Source: JAVVHH01 sp964613945
GTDB taxonomy: Bacteria > Pseudomonadota > Alphaproteobacteria > Acetobacterales > Acetobacteraceae
Direction: 5' to 3'
DNA length: 64,000 nucleotides
NCBI GenBank assembly: GCA_964613945.1
Contig: CAZTJC010000003.1
Span: 124,001 to 188,000, forward strand
Below are positions 49,188-57,923 of the stretch, piece after piece. Both the position numbers and the translations under genes were made by a program. Position 1 is the stretch's first letter; each line of letters starts with the position of its first letter. The notes beneath the pieces are model-generated. The model was given only the letters and a program-made list of their open reading frames with translations. It was not told the origin of the DNA and searched no databases.

Positions 49188-50929
49188 ACGTAGGCGCTCA
49201 ACCACTCCGCCACGGCGCGATACACCCGCACCCGGTCATCGGCCCGCACGAAGCCGTGCCCAGCGTAATCGAACGTCTCGAAGCGGGTTTGCAGCCCCCG
49301 CGCCCGCAGCGCCGCCTCCATCTGCACGCTCTCGCCATACGGCACCCGCGGATCGCGCGTTCCGTGCAGGAGCAGCATCGGCACCCGCACGCGATCGACC
49401 TGATGGATCGGCGAGATGCGGTCGAACAGCGCGCGATGCCGCACCGTGTCGCCATATTCGGCGCTCCGATGCGCCCGCCGCCACGGCCCGGTCGCCTCCA
49501 GCAGCGTCACGAAATCCGCGATCCCGTAGAAGTTCACTGCCGCGCACCAGAGGTCCGGATATTCCGTCACCGCGGCATTGACCATGTATCCGCCATACGA
49601 CTGGCCCATGATCGCGATCCGGGCGGCATCGATGCCCGGCAACCCGGCCAGCCAGTGCCGTCCCGCCGCCAGGTCGTGCACCGAGTCCAGCCGCTTCTCC
49701 TCGTCGTCGGCGTCGAGCCAAGCCCGCCCGTAGCCGCTGCTGCCGCGCACGTTCGGCATCAGCACGGCGTAACCCTGGGCCAGCAACGCCTGCATGTCCG
49801 CCCGGAACCCGGCCCGTGCCTGCCCCGCCGGACCGCCATGGACCCACACCACGGCCGGCCATCCCGCGTCCGGCGGCGTCCCGTCCGGCTCCGCCAGCCA
49901 GCCCGGAACCCGCAACCCGTCGAAGCTCGCCCACTCCACCAGCCGGAACGGTCGCGTCGGCAGATCCAGCATCGGCGACCAGACGCTGCGAACCGCTCCG
50001 TTCTCCCAGATGAACAGCCCGGCCGGCCGCTCCGAGTCGCTCCACGCGAACGCCAGGCGACGCCCATCGACGGACCAGGCGAGATCGCTCGCCACCCCCG
50101 CCTCGAACCCGGCCACCACCGGCCGCTCGCCCCCGCGTGGCCCCACCCGCAGCACGCCGAAGCCGCGGTCATTCTCCACCGTGGCCAGCAGATCGCCCTC
50201 AGCGGCCAGCGACCAGGCCTCCACCTCCCGCCCGTCCGGCCCGAACTCGACGGATACGGTGCCACTCGTCGGGTCGATGCGGCAGAGCCAGGCCAGATCG
50301 CCGCCATGGGCGTCGGTAAGGCCGAGCAACCCATCGCCATCCCAGCGGAGCGCGCTGAACCGTCCGGCACGGGCGCGCGGCACCGGGCTCGCCGCGCCGT
50401 TCAGCGTCAGCACGGCCGGCCGCTGATCCACGGTCGCCCATTCCTCGATCACCACCATCCGCTCGCCCGCGAACGGCCCGACCGTCATCTCGTGACGCCC
50501 TTCCAGGACGCGGCGGCGGGCGCCGCCGTCGAGTTCCTGGACGAGCACGTCGTAATGCGCCGGGTCGCGATTGTTGGCAGTGAGGCTGAAGCCGGTGCCG
50601 TCCTTGCGCCAGGCGCCGAAGCCGTGGATCACCTCCGGCGCGGTCGTCAGCGCCCGGCTTTCCCCATCGGCCCACAGCCAAAGCTGCTGCCTCTCGTCGC
50701 CGCCCGCATCGATCCCGTAGATCAGGCGGTCATCGCCCGGCGCCCGCCGCAAGATCGCGACCTTCTCGTCGTGACTGGTCAGCTGCCGCGACGCCCCCGT
50801 GTTCAGATCCAGCGCCCAGACCTGGTGCTGGCCGGCGCCGCGGAGGTGAAACACCGTGTCGCCATTGACGGAGAAAACCGGCGATCCCGCCGATCCGAGA
50901 GCTGCGTAGCGCGTTGTTGAATCAAGCAT
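49184..50929 (-). CDS. S9 family peptidase (prolyl oligopeptidase-like)
   Basis: A 581-residue serine peptidase. The first 330 residues form repeated blade-like units (VFSVNGDTVFHLRGAG, LNTGASRQLTSHDEKV, LNGAASPVPRARAGRFSALR), consistent with the beta-propeller that filters substrates. The catalytic alpha/beta domain has WVHGGPAGQARAGF, the nucleophile in IMGQSYGGYMVNAAV near 420, the acid in LLHGTRDPRVPYGES near 510 and histidine in DYAGHGFVRADD near 550. It probably cleaves small peptides; no signal peptide is visible, so it is cytosolic. It is divergent from the radical SAM gene. Confidence 0.9.
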   Translation of the reverse strand: MLDSTTRYAALGSAGSPVFSVNGDTVFHLRGAGQHQVWALDLNTGASRQLTSHDEKVAILRRAPGDDRLIYGIDAGGDERQQLWLWADGESRALTTAPEVIHGFGAWRKDGTGFSLTANNRDPAHYDVLVQELDGGARRRVLEGRHEMTVGPFAGERMVVIEEWATVDQRPAVLTLNGAASPVPRARAGRFSALRWDGDGLLGLTDAHGGDLAWLCRIDPTSGTVSVEFGPDGREVEAWSLAAEGDLLATVENDRGFGVLRVGPRGGERPVVAGFEAGVASDLAWSVDGRRLAFAWSDSERPAGLFIWENGAVRSVWSPMLDLPTRPFRLVEWASFDGLRVPGWLAEPDGTPPDAGWPAVVWVHGGPAGQARAGFRADMQALLAQGYAVLMPNVRGSSGYGRAWLDADDEEKRLDSVHDLAAGRHWLAGLPGIDAARIAIMGQSYGGYMVNAAVTEYPDLWCAAVNFYGIADFVTLLEATGPWRRAHRSAEYGDTVRHRALFDRISPIHQVDRVRVPMLLLHGTRDPRVPYGESVQMEAALRARGLQTRFETFDYAGHGFVRADDRVRVYRAVAEWLSAYV

Positions 50930-50990
50930 ACTGCAACCCTACCCACATCCGCCGGGTTGAAAATACAGCTCGGCACCGCAACTTCTCAGT

Positions 50991-51006
50991 AGGAGAACAT
51001 CTGTTC
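50991..51006. promoter_or_regulatory. GAAC-N4-GTTC palindrome over the ribosome site of the radical SAM gene
   Basis: The palindrome GAACATCTGTTC (50995-51006) directly follows and partly overlaps the AGGAG ribosome site (50991-50995). It ends one base before the start at 51008. It resembles the LexA/DinR boxes of Gram-positive bacteria (GAACATATGTTC) and would suit a DNA-repair operon. LexA in alphaproteobacteria normally binds GTTC-N7-GTTC, so the assignment is doubtful. Confidence 0.3.
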
Positions 51007-51007
51007 C

Positions 51008-52225
51008 ATGGACCTGCTGAAGAAGCTCGAAATCCTGGCCGACGCGGCCAAATACGATGCCTCTTGCGCCTCGTCCGGCACGGCCAAACGCTCATCCCTC
51101 GGAGAGAAAGACGGCATCGGCTCCACCGAGGGCATGGGCATCTGCCACGCCTACGCGCCGGACGGCCGCTGCATCAGCCTGCTCAAGATCCTGCTGACCA
51201 ATAGCTGCGTCTATGACTGCCTCTACTGCATCAACCGCCGCTCCTCGAACGTTCAGCGCGCCCGCTTCACGCCGGAGGAAGTCGTGACGCTGACGCTCGG
51301 CTTCTATCGCCGCAACTGCATCGAGGGCCTGTTCCTCAGCTCGGGCATCATCCGCAGCCCGGACTACACGATGGAGCAGGTCGTCCGCGTGGCGAAGCTC
51401 TTGCGCGAGGAGCACGGCTTCCGCGGATACATTCACCTCAAGACCATTCCGGACGCGTCGCCCGAGCTGCTCGCCGAGGCCGGCCGCTATGCCGACCGCC
51501 TCAGCATCAACGTCGAGCTGCCCACCGAGAGCAGCCTGGCGACGCTGGCGCCGGAGAAGGACATGGCCGGCATCCGCCGCTCCATGGGCCGCATGCGCCT
51601 GCGTATCGACGAAGCCAAGGCCGAGAAGCGCGCGCCGAAATTCGCCCCCGCCGGGCAGAGCACGCAGCTAATCATCGGCGCCGATCAGAGCAGCGACCGC
51701 GACATCCTCGATCTCAGCACCAACCTCTACGGCAACTACGGCCTGCGCCGGGTCTACTTCTCGGCGTTCAGCCCAATCCCCGACGCATCGGCCATGCTGC
51801 CGCCGGCCAAGGCGCCCTTGCTCCGCGAGCACCGGCTGTATCAGGCAGACTGGCTGATGCGGTTCTACGAGTTCGACGCCAAGGAACTGGCACTCGACGC
51901 CACCGGCAACATGGATTTGTCGATGGATCCCAAGCTCGCCTGGGCGCTGCAGCACCGCGAGCAATTTCCGATGGACATCAACCGCGCTCCTCGCGAGCAG
52001 CTTCTCCGCGTGCCCGGCATGGGCGTCAAATCGGTGGACCGCATCATCGCCGCGCGCCGTCACCGCCGCCTTCGCATGGATGACCTTGCCCGCCTGCGGC
52101 TGCCAATCGGCAAGATTGCCCCGTTCATCATCGCCGTCGATCACCAGCCCGGTGCCCAACTCGACAGCCCGGCGCTTCAAGCCCGCCTCACCCCCAAGCC
52201 CGTCCAGACCGACCTGTTCGCATGA
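51008..52225 (+). CDS. Radical SAM protein with C-terminal helix-hairpin-helix (putative DNA modification/repair protein)
   Basis: A 405-residue protein. Cysteines at 67, 71 and 74 (SCVYDCLYCINR) bind the 4Fe-4S cluster and SAM. The barrel continues with GLFLSSGIIRSPDYTMEQ, SINVELPTESSL and STQLIIGADQSSDRDIL. Near 320-360 the HhH unit REQLLRVPGMGVKSVDRIIAARR would bind DNA backbone. This matches the family annotated as putative DNA modification/repair radical SAM protein, related to spore photoproduct lyase; the reaction is unproven. Its stop overlaps the next gene by ATGA. In many genomes the same pair (radical SAM, then DUF4130/UdgX) occurs together, which supports a joint repair role. Confidence 0.85.
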   Translation: MDLLKKLEILADAAKYDASCASSGTAKRSSLGEKDGIGSTEGMGICHAYAPDGRCISLLKILLTNSCVYDCLYCINRRSSNVQRARFTPEEVVTLTLGFYRRNCIEGLFLSSGIIRSPDYTMEQVVRVAKLLREEHGFRGYIHLKTIPDASPELLAEAGRYADRLSINVELPTESSLATLAPEKDMAGIRRSMGRMRLRIDEAKAEKRAPKFAPAGQSTQLIIGADQSSDRDILDLSTNLYGNYGLRRVYFSAFSPIPDASAMLPPAKAPLLREHRLYQADWLMRFYEFDAKELALDATGNMDLSMDPKLAWALQHREQFPMDINRAPREQLLRVPGMGVKSVDRIIAARRHRRLRMDDLARLRLPIGKIAPFIIAVDHQPGAQLDSPALQARLTPKPVQTDLFA

Positions 52226-53673
52226 GATCGGTTGCACTGGCCCACCAGGTGGATTGGGAAGGCTGGCGCACGGCCGCCCGCACCCTGGCACTCGACGGCG
52301 TGCCGCCCGAGGAGGTTGTCTGGTCCGTTGGCGCGCCCGATGATCTGTTCGCCGAAGGTGAGCGGCCGCCGGCACCGGCTGCTACTGGAACGTTTACCGT
52401 ACCGCGCTCCCTTGTCTCATTGGCCGAGACGGTCATCCAGGCCAACGACAGCGAGCGCTTCGCCCGCTTGTATCGGCTGATCTGGCGCGCGCATCGCGGC
52501 GAAAAGCATCTGCTCGAGATCACCACCGACCCGGATGTCCACGCCGTTCAAGAACTCGCCAAATCCGTCCGCCGCGACACCCACAAAATGCGCGCCTTTG
52601 TTCGCTTCCGCGAAGTGCCCGAGGATGACGGCACCAAGTATGTCGCCTGGTTCGAGCCCGACCATTACATCGTCGAAGCCAACGCGTCGTTCTTCGTCCG
52701 CCGGTTCGCCACCATGGTGTGGTCCATCCTGACACCCTATCGCAGCGTGCATTGGACTGGAGAGGCGCTGGAGTTTGCGGACGGCGCCACCCGCGCCGAC
52801 ATCCCCGACGACGACCGCCTCGAAGCCTACTGGCGCACCTACTTCAGCAGCATCTTCAACCCGGCCCGCCTCAAGATTGGTGCCATGACGTCCGAGATGC
52901 CGCGCAAATACTGGAAGAACCTGCCGGAGGCCGCGATCATCCCCGAGTTGATCCGCACCGCTCCCGCCCGCGTCGAGGCCATGGTCGAACAGCCCAACTT
53001 CTCCCCGCCGAAAGCCAAGTCCGTCAATCTGAGGGAACCATCATTGCTCGAACACGCTGCCCAGACGCATAGCCCCGGCGAAACCGGCGCAGACCTGGTG
53101 ACGCTAGCCAAGGATGCCGAAGCCTGCCGCCGCTGCTCCCTGTGGCAGCCTGCAACGCAGGTCGTCTTCGGCGAAGGCCCGTCCGACGCCCGCATTATGA
53201 TGATCGGCGAGCAGCCTGGCGATCAGGAAGACCTCGCCGGCCGCCCCTTCGTCGGCCCGGCGGGCCAGTTGCTCGACCGCGCCATGGCCGAAGCCGGCCT
53301 CGACCGCAGCCAGATCTACGTCACCAACGCCGTCAAGCATTTCAAATTCGAGCCCCGTGGCAAGCGCCGCATCCACGCCAAACCCGGCACGGGCGAGATC
53401 AACGCCTGCAAGTTCTGGCTCGAACTCGAACGCGCCACCGTTCAGCCGGCACTAACGGTGATGCTCGGCGCCTCCGCTGCCCAATCAGTGCTTGGCCGCA
53501 CCGTGACGATTGGCAAGGAGCGCGGCCGTCCGATTCCGCTGACGGGCAACACCCAAGGCTTTGTGACGGTTCACCCCAGCTACTTGCTTCGACTGCCGGA
53601 TCCCGACGCCAAGGCCCGCGAGTACGTCAAATTCGTAGACGATCTGCGGGCGATCAAGGAACTGGCAGCCTAG
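52222..53673 (+). CDS. udgX: DUF4130 / UdgX fusion: uracil-DNA binding or glycosylase protein
   Basis: A 483-residue fusion. Residues 1-270 are the DUF4130 (TIGR03915) domain: LYRLIWRAHRGEKHLLEI, HKMRAFVRFREVPEDDGTKYVAWFEPDHYIV, YWKNLPEA. Residues 290-483 are a UdgX-type family 4 uracil-DNA glycosylase: Cys302 and Cys305 (ACRRCSLWQPA) for the Fe-S cluster, GEQPGDQED at 329-337, KRRIH at 381-385, Cys396 and HPSYLLRLP. In mycobacterial UdgX the histidine of KRRIH bonds covalently to the uracil-excised sugar, so this protein is predicted to trap, not just cut, uracil sites. DUF4130 is generally found partnered with the upstream radical SAM family. Confidence 0.88.
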   Translation: MRSVALAHQVDWEGWRTAARTLALDGVPPEEVVWSVGAPDDLFAEGERPPAPAATGTFTVPRSLVSLAETVIQANDSERFARLYRLIWRAHRGEKHLLEITTDPDVHAVQELAKSVRRDTHKMRAFVRFREVPEDDGTKYVAWFEPDHYIVEANASFFVRRFATMVWSILTPYRSVHWTGEALEFADGATRADIPDDDRLEAYWRTYFSSIFNPARLKIGAMTSEMPRKYWKNLPEAAIIPELIRTAPARVEAMVEQPNFSPPKAKSVNLREPSLLEHAAQTHSPGETGADLVTLAKDAEACRRCSLWQPATQVVFGEGPSDARIMMIGEQPGDQEDLAGRPFVGPAGQLLDRAMAEAGLDRSQIYVTNAVKHFKFEPRGKRRIHAKPGTGEINACKFWLELERATVQPALTVMLGASAAQSVLGRTVTIGKERGRPIPLTGNTQGFVTVHPSYLLRLPDPDAKAREYVKFVDDLRAIKELAA

Positions 53674-53682
53674 CCCGTCGCG

Positions 53683-56469
53683 TCACCAATTGGTCGACGC
53701 GACCCGGATGCTCGCCGTCTCGAACCCGGCGCTCTCGACCACCACAGGGAGCAGCCGCTCGATGGCGTGGACGATCGTGGCGTCGTCCGGCAACGGTTCT
53801 TCCGGGTAATCGTCCGGCGTGAGGCCAAGCGTGGCGAGTGCCGTGAGCGCTGCGGGACGAGCCCAGAACATGGTGCCGAGTGGGAAGTCCAGATATTGCG
53901 GCAACGGCCCCGTGATCCCCATTCGGTGATGCAAAGCCTCGGCATGGGCGCGATTGCCGTCCCATCCGACCAAGTGGGGATCCTCCGCCATGACCAGGCC
54001 CAGGCCCGGCTGCGTCGCGAACTCCGCACAGATCGTGTCGAGAACGGGTTCCGGTCCGACCAAGTTCCCCCAAAGGAACGTCCGCCACCGATCACCCATG
54101 CCGGCGTCGATGGATGAACTCTGCTTGCCGTGGACATGGCCGACGACATCGTATCCGGCCTCGATCAATCGCGGTAGGCACGTCAGGAACGGGCCGACGT
54201 CCCGACCACGGTTCGGAACGATCTGGATATCGACGGTGCCCGGCCAGTTGGCCGTGTAGCCCCGGAGAGCCTTCTGCTTCTTCTCCGTGTCCGTGGTCAG
54301 GAACAAATCGCAACGCGTCGCCTGCGTCAGCAATCGATCGACCAAGTCAACAATAAGGTCGGGGTAGTAGAAATGCCCATGCAGCGCGACGCGCACTCCA
54401 TGCGCCGTGGCGGTGGACCGAGGCGTCAGCACACGTCGTATCCAGGGCCCCTGCGGCTCGCCGGCGCGTAGCCAATGCGCGAGCGGATGGTGCCCGCCCG
54501 TGACGCAGGCATCGAGGTGAGCCGCGGCGTAGACCTGAGGATTGAAGCCCGGAAATCCGCGGCGGAAATAAGCGTTGCCGGCTTGGTCCAGGCTGAGCCC
54601 GACATTGGCCCATTGCTGGACCATCGTCCACGCGAGTTCATCCGCGCCGCCCACGATCGCATCAGGCGGCAGGATCAGATCCGGGTCGAGCCGGGTTTCG
54701 GCCCGTAACGTCCTGAAATCCTGCTCGAGCAACCGCTCCGCCGCCGCCTCGCCGAGCGCGTCCACCCGTGCCACGTAGGCATCCATGGCGAAGACGGTAT
54801 TTGCCAGCGTCTCGACCTTCTCTCGCATGGAGGCGTGGAGCGCCGGGTCGCTGGCGAGGCGGATGATGATCCGGGCCGCCTCTTCGGCCGAAAGGTGCGG
54901 CGCTACCAACGACGCCGTTTCCGGTGTGGACAACAGCACCTCGGCCGTGCCGCTGGCGCCCTCGAAGCACACGACCGGCAACCCGCGCGACAACGCATCG
55001 ATGCCGACATTCGGCTGCGGATCCAGGCGCGAACTCAGCAGCAGGACGCTCGAAGCGGCATAAACCGGATCGAGATCGGACACTGGTTCGAGAAACGTGA
55101 TCGTGTCGGCGATGCCGCTACGCGCGATCTGTTCTGCCAGGTAGGCCGAGTAGAGTTGGTCCTTGAGCGGGTTGTACCCGTCGCCGATCCAGTTGAAGTG
55201 GATCGGCAAGTGCGGGGCCAGCCGTTTCACTGCGCCAGCCACCGAGATGAAGATGTCGACACCCTTGCGGACCTGCACCTGGCCGGCGCCGAGCACGGAA
55301 AATGACGCGTCGTCCGCCATACGGGTCACAGCGACCAGTGATTGCTTCGGCACGGTGTCCGATTGCGGCAGTTCGATCCGGCCCTGCGGAAACACGTTGA
55401 CCCCGCGACGGCGGGCGACGTGTGGAGAGAACGCCTCCGCCGAACCGGCGACGATCTGAGCGGGAAACACGATCTCCGCCGCCCAATCGAACGCATCCGC
55501 CAGCTTCGATACCGGACGCGTGTAGGCCGCGAACTCGTGCACCAACGCGACGGTCGGCACACCGCGCTTGGCCAGTGCAGGCACCAGCATGCTCGTCTCA
55601 ATGCTGTTCGCGATCGCGTAAAGTGGCCGGTATTCCTGGACGAGACGATCCGCCAGACGGTCCATCTCCACGCGGTGCCAATGCTCATACCGCATCGGCC
55701 CGACGGTCGCTGCCGACTCACGCCGGAAATCATCCTCCAGCGAACCGGGATAAAGCAACACGGACACCATGTCGCGCCGGGTCGACAGATGCTGAACGAG
55801 GCTCCAGCCGAGAAGAGGTGCCCCCGTGCGCGATGCCTCGTGCACCAGCAGTAGCACGGCGCGGCGATCGCTGCCCTCGTCGATCGGCGGAAACGCCAAT
55901 TCTTCCGCGACGGCCCGCGGGCTACGTTGTTCGCGGCGACCATCCACGACGTAGTGGGCCAGCGCATTCCCGCCGGCGGCCGCGATATCCGGATAGCGTT
56001 CGAGATAGAATGCCGGGTCGAACTCTGTCGAAGGCCGCCAGCCCAGCGCTTCGCCAACCACGACATAGTGCACACAGGGGTCGATGTTCGGCGGCAGCCT
56101 GCGTGCGTATGCTTCGACGTCGAGCAACCCGCTTCCCCGGATGAGGCCGGCTAGATGCTCCGCCACGTCCCGCACATAGGGTAGATTGCCGCCGAGGATA
56201 CTCAGCTCCATGTGGGTCAGCAGTGGCGGACCTGACCACCCGGAGGCCGCGTAGTGTGGCGACAGGAACGCGCCATCGAAGCCACGCCGCGGCGACAATC
56301 CCCAACGCCAGCCGACGTCCAGGTAATGCGCCAGCAGGTCCGCTCCGGGTTCGAGGCCCGTCTGCTCGGCGTAGTAAGTCTCGTCGAACATCCCTGACGC
56401 GAGAAGCAATGCGCGCTCCTCGGGCGCGACACCCCAACCGCGCGAACGGCTCGCCGAAACGGTTGTCAC
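53683..56469 (-). CDS. Large glycosyltransferase: GT4 plus RgpF-like rhamnan synthesis domain
   Basis: A 928-residue cytosolic protein with no membrane segment. Residues 1-190 and about 600-680 hold repeats of the form FDPAFYLERYPDIAAAGGNALAHYVVDG, common in large polysaccharide transferases. The middle (about 200-580) is a GT4 module: HEFAAYTRPVSKLAD, VFPQGRIELPQ, LGAGQVQVRKGVDIF and the donor region SRLDPQPNVGIDALSRGLPVVCFEG. The end (690-928) is RgpF-like: VALHGHFYYPDLIVDLVDRL, VPNRGRDVGPFLTCLP and GHVHGKQSSSIDAG. It likely adds several sugars, including rhamnose-type ones, to a surface glycan. It overlaps the methyltransferase by 4 bases. Confidence 0.85.
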   Translation of the reverse strand: MTTVSASRSRGWGVAPEERALLLASGMFDETYYAEQTGLEPGADLLAHYLDVGWRWGLSPRRGFDGAFLSPHYAASGWSGPPLLTHMELSILGGNLPYVRDVAEHLAGLIRGSGLLDVEAYARRLPPNIDPCVHYVVVGEALGWRPSTEFDPAFYLERYPDIAAAGGNALAHYVVDGRREQRSPRAVAEELAFPPIDEGSDRRAVLLLVHEASRTGAPLLGWSLVQHLSTRRDMVSVLLYPGSLEDDFRRESAATVGPMRYEHWHRVEMDRLADRLVQEYRPLYAIANSIETSMLVPALAKRGVPTVALVHEFAAYTRPVSKLADAFDWAAEIVFPAQIVAGSAEAFSPHVARRRGVNVFPQGRIELPQSDTVPKQSLVAVTRMADDASFSVLGAGQVQVRKGVDIFISVAGAVKRLAPHLPIHFNWIGDGYNPLKDQLYSAYLAEQIARSGIADTITFLEPVSDLDPVYAASSVLLLSSRLDPQPNVGIDALSRGLPVVCFEGASGTAEVLLSTPETASLVAPHLSAEEAARIIIRLASDPALHASMREKVETLANTVFAMDAYVARVDALGEAAAERLLEQDFRTLRAETRLDPDLILPPDAIVGGADELAWTMVQQWANVGLSLDQAGNAYFRRGFPGFNPQVYAAAHLDACVTGGHHPLAHWLRAGEPQGPWIRRVLTPRSTATAHGVRVALHGHFYYPDLIVDLVDRLLTQATRCDLFLTTDTEKKQKALRGYTANWPGTVDIQIVPNRGRDVGPFLTCLPRLIEAGYDVVGHVHGKQSSSIDAGMGDRWRTFLWGNLVGPEPVLDTICAEFATQPGLGLVMAEDPHLVGWDGNRAHAEALHHRMGITGPLPQYLDFPLGTMFWARPAALTALATLGLTPDDYPEEPLPDDATIVHAIERLLPVVVESAGFETASIRVASTNW

Positions 56470-57845
56470 ACTTGACCAGGGGGAATGATGGCATCGCGCA
56501 TCGTCCGGCGGATGCCACCCGGCATTAGCCGCACCAAATGGACGAAACCGAACCGGCGAATGAACCGCTCGAGACGCCCGCGCAGGCCATCGTATCGGCT
56601 ACGCCAAAGGATCGCCTCGGCCCGCACTTCCGTTAATTGCTCGTCGAGCATCCTGGCTCGCTGCTCGGCATCCGAGGCCCGCTCGGACAATTGGACGAAA
56701 CGCTCCTTCCAACTCAGCCCGGCCTGAACCGCAGCCCGGCGCAGCGCTGCCCTTGCGAGGTCGCGGTCCTTGTTGGCCTGCATGATCAAAATGCGGGACG
56801 GCTCACTTTGCACCGCAGCCGCAGCAGTAGCTGCAGCAGCCGCCGCAGCTGTTGCCGCCGCCGCCTCAGCCAGGGCTGCAGCTGTCTGCGCCGCGCGTGC
56901 CTCGATCTCTTTCTCGAGTTCGGCCATCCTTGCCGTTGCTGCGGCACGCTCGTCGCCAGCCTCGCTCATGCACTTGGCAATTTCTTCACGGCTAGCATGA
57001 AACGCCGCTTCGGCTTTCTCGGCCCGCGTCACGGCTTCCAGCAGGGCGGCGCGTGTCGGCGCATACGAGGCGGATTGCCCAATAATCGGCCCAATCTCGC
57101 CGGACTCAATGAAAACCGAGTTGGACAGCGGTTCCAACGGCGCATCGCTTGCGACGGCGAGGAAATACAGGGCTTGAGCAAGGCCGTTGCTGCGCTCGAA
57201 ATGCGTCGCGCCACGCCGCTCGACCGTCACCGTCGCGCCGGCCTGATCACCGTCCGAGACCAGCACCGACCCCAGCATGGGGCGCTGGGCGAGAAGCCGC
57301 ACATGGCCGAAATGCCGGCCGACGAGGTCGACGAACTCTAGGCGGGACAGCTCGCGCACGTGATACGGATTCGCCTCGCTGCCTGGCGGTGAATAGGCCT
57401 CGCTGTTGGGCGAAGACATCACCAACCGGCCGCCGGGACGCAAAACACGCTTTATCTCGGACAGGAACACGTCCTGCTCGAACAGATGCTCAACCGTTTC
57501 GAACGACACCACGACGTCGATCGACGCATCGCCCACCGGGATCTTGCGGGCATCACCCTGCAGGTAACGCAGGTTCGGCCGGACATATTCCCGGGCCGCA
57601 TGCGCCGCAGCTTCGCTGGAGATTTCGACACCGGTGGCCGATCTAGCGACCTGCGCGAGCAGCGCCGTCCCATACCCCTCGCCAGCCGCAACATCGAGAA
57701 CGTCGAGGCCTCGGCAATGATCCCGCGCCAGCAAGTATCGATGCAGATGCTCGATCTCGACCTGCCCACCTGCTTCCGAAGTCAGTCGCTCCCCGGTCCA
57801 GGTGAGCGGCTTGCTCGGAATCGTCCGTTCGATGATTTCGCCCAC
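56466..57845 (-). CDS. Class I SAM-dependent methyltransferase with coiled-coil tail
   Basis: A 459-residue protein. The N-terminal domain has LHRYLLARDHCRGLDVL, the SAM loop VLDVAAGEGYGT at 49-60, ATGVEISSEAA, YLQGDARKIPVGDASIDVVVSFETVEHL and LSEIKRVLRPGGRLVMSSP. Residues 290-400 form a long Ala/Glu/Arg coiled coil with a run of Ala/Thr repeats, and the C-terminus is basic (RLERFIRRFGFVHLVRLMPG). This layout, methyltransferase plus coiled coil, is found in polysaccharide chain-length terminators such as WbdD-like proteins. A methyl cap on a glycan end is therefore possible. The ATG at 57845 is followed at its 3' end by ATGA overlap with the big GT. Confidence 0.82.
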   Translation of the reverse strand: MGEIIERTIPSKPLTWTGERLTSEAGGQVEIEHLHRYLLARDHCRGLDVLDVAAGEGYGTALLAQVARSATGVEISSEAAAHAAREYVRPNLRYLQGDARKIPVGDASIDVVVSFETVEHLFEQDVFLSEIKRVLRPGGRLVMSSPNSEAYSPPGSEANPYHVRELSRLEFVDLVGRHFGHVRLLAQRPMLGSVLVSDGDQAGATVTVERRGATHFERSNGLAQALYFLAVASDAPLEPLSNSVFIESGEIGPIIGQSASYAPTRAALLEAVTRAEKAEAAFHASREEIAKCMSEAGDERAAATARMAELEKEIEARAAQTAAALAEAAAATAAAAAAATAAAAVQSEPSRILIMQANKDRDLARAALRRAAVQAGLSWKERFVQLSERASDAEQRARMLDEQLTEVRAEAILWRSRYDGLRGRLERFIRRFGFVHLVRLMPGGIRRTMRDAIIPPGQV

Positions 57846-57923
57846 GCCGCACTACTACCAATGATGTGATTGCACTTAGCCAGGCCTCTGCCGCCTGTCC
57901 ACCGAGCGTGTCGCGCCTACGAG

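Noticed and set aside
49256..50920. 554-residue + strand ORF
   Set aside because: Antisense of the S9 peptidase, which has all catalytic motifs.
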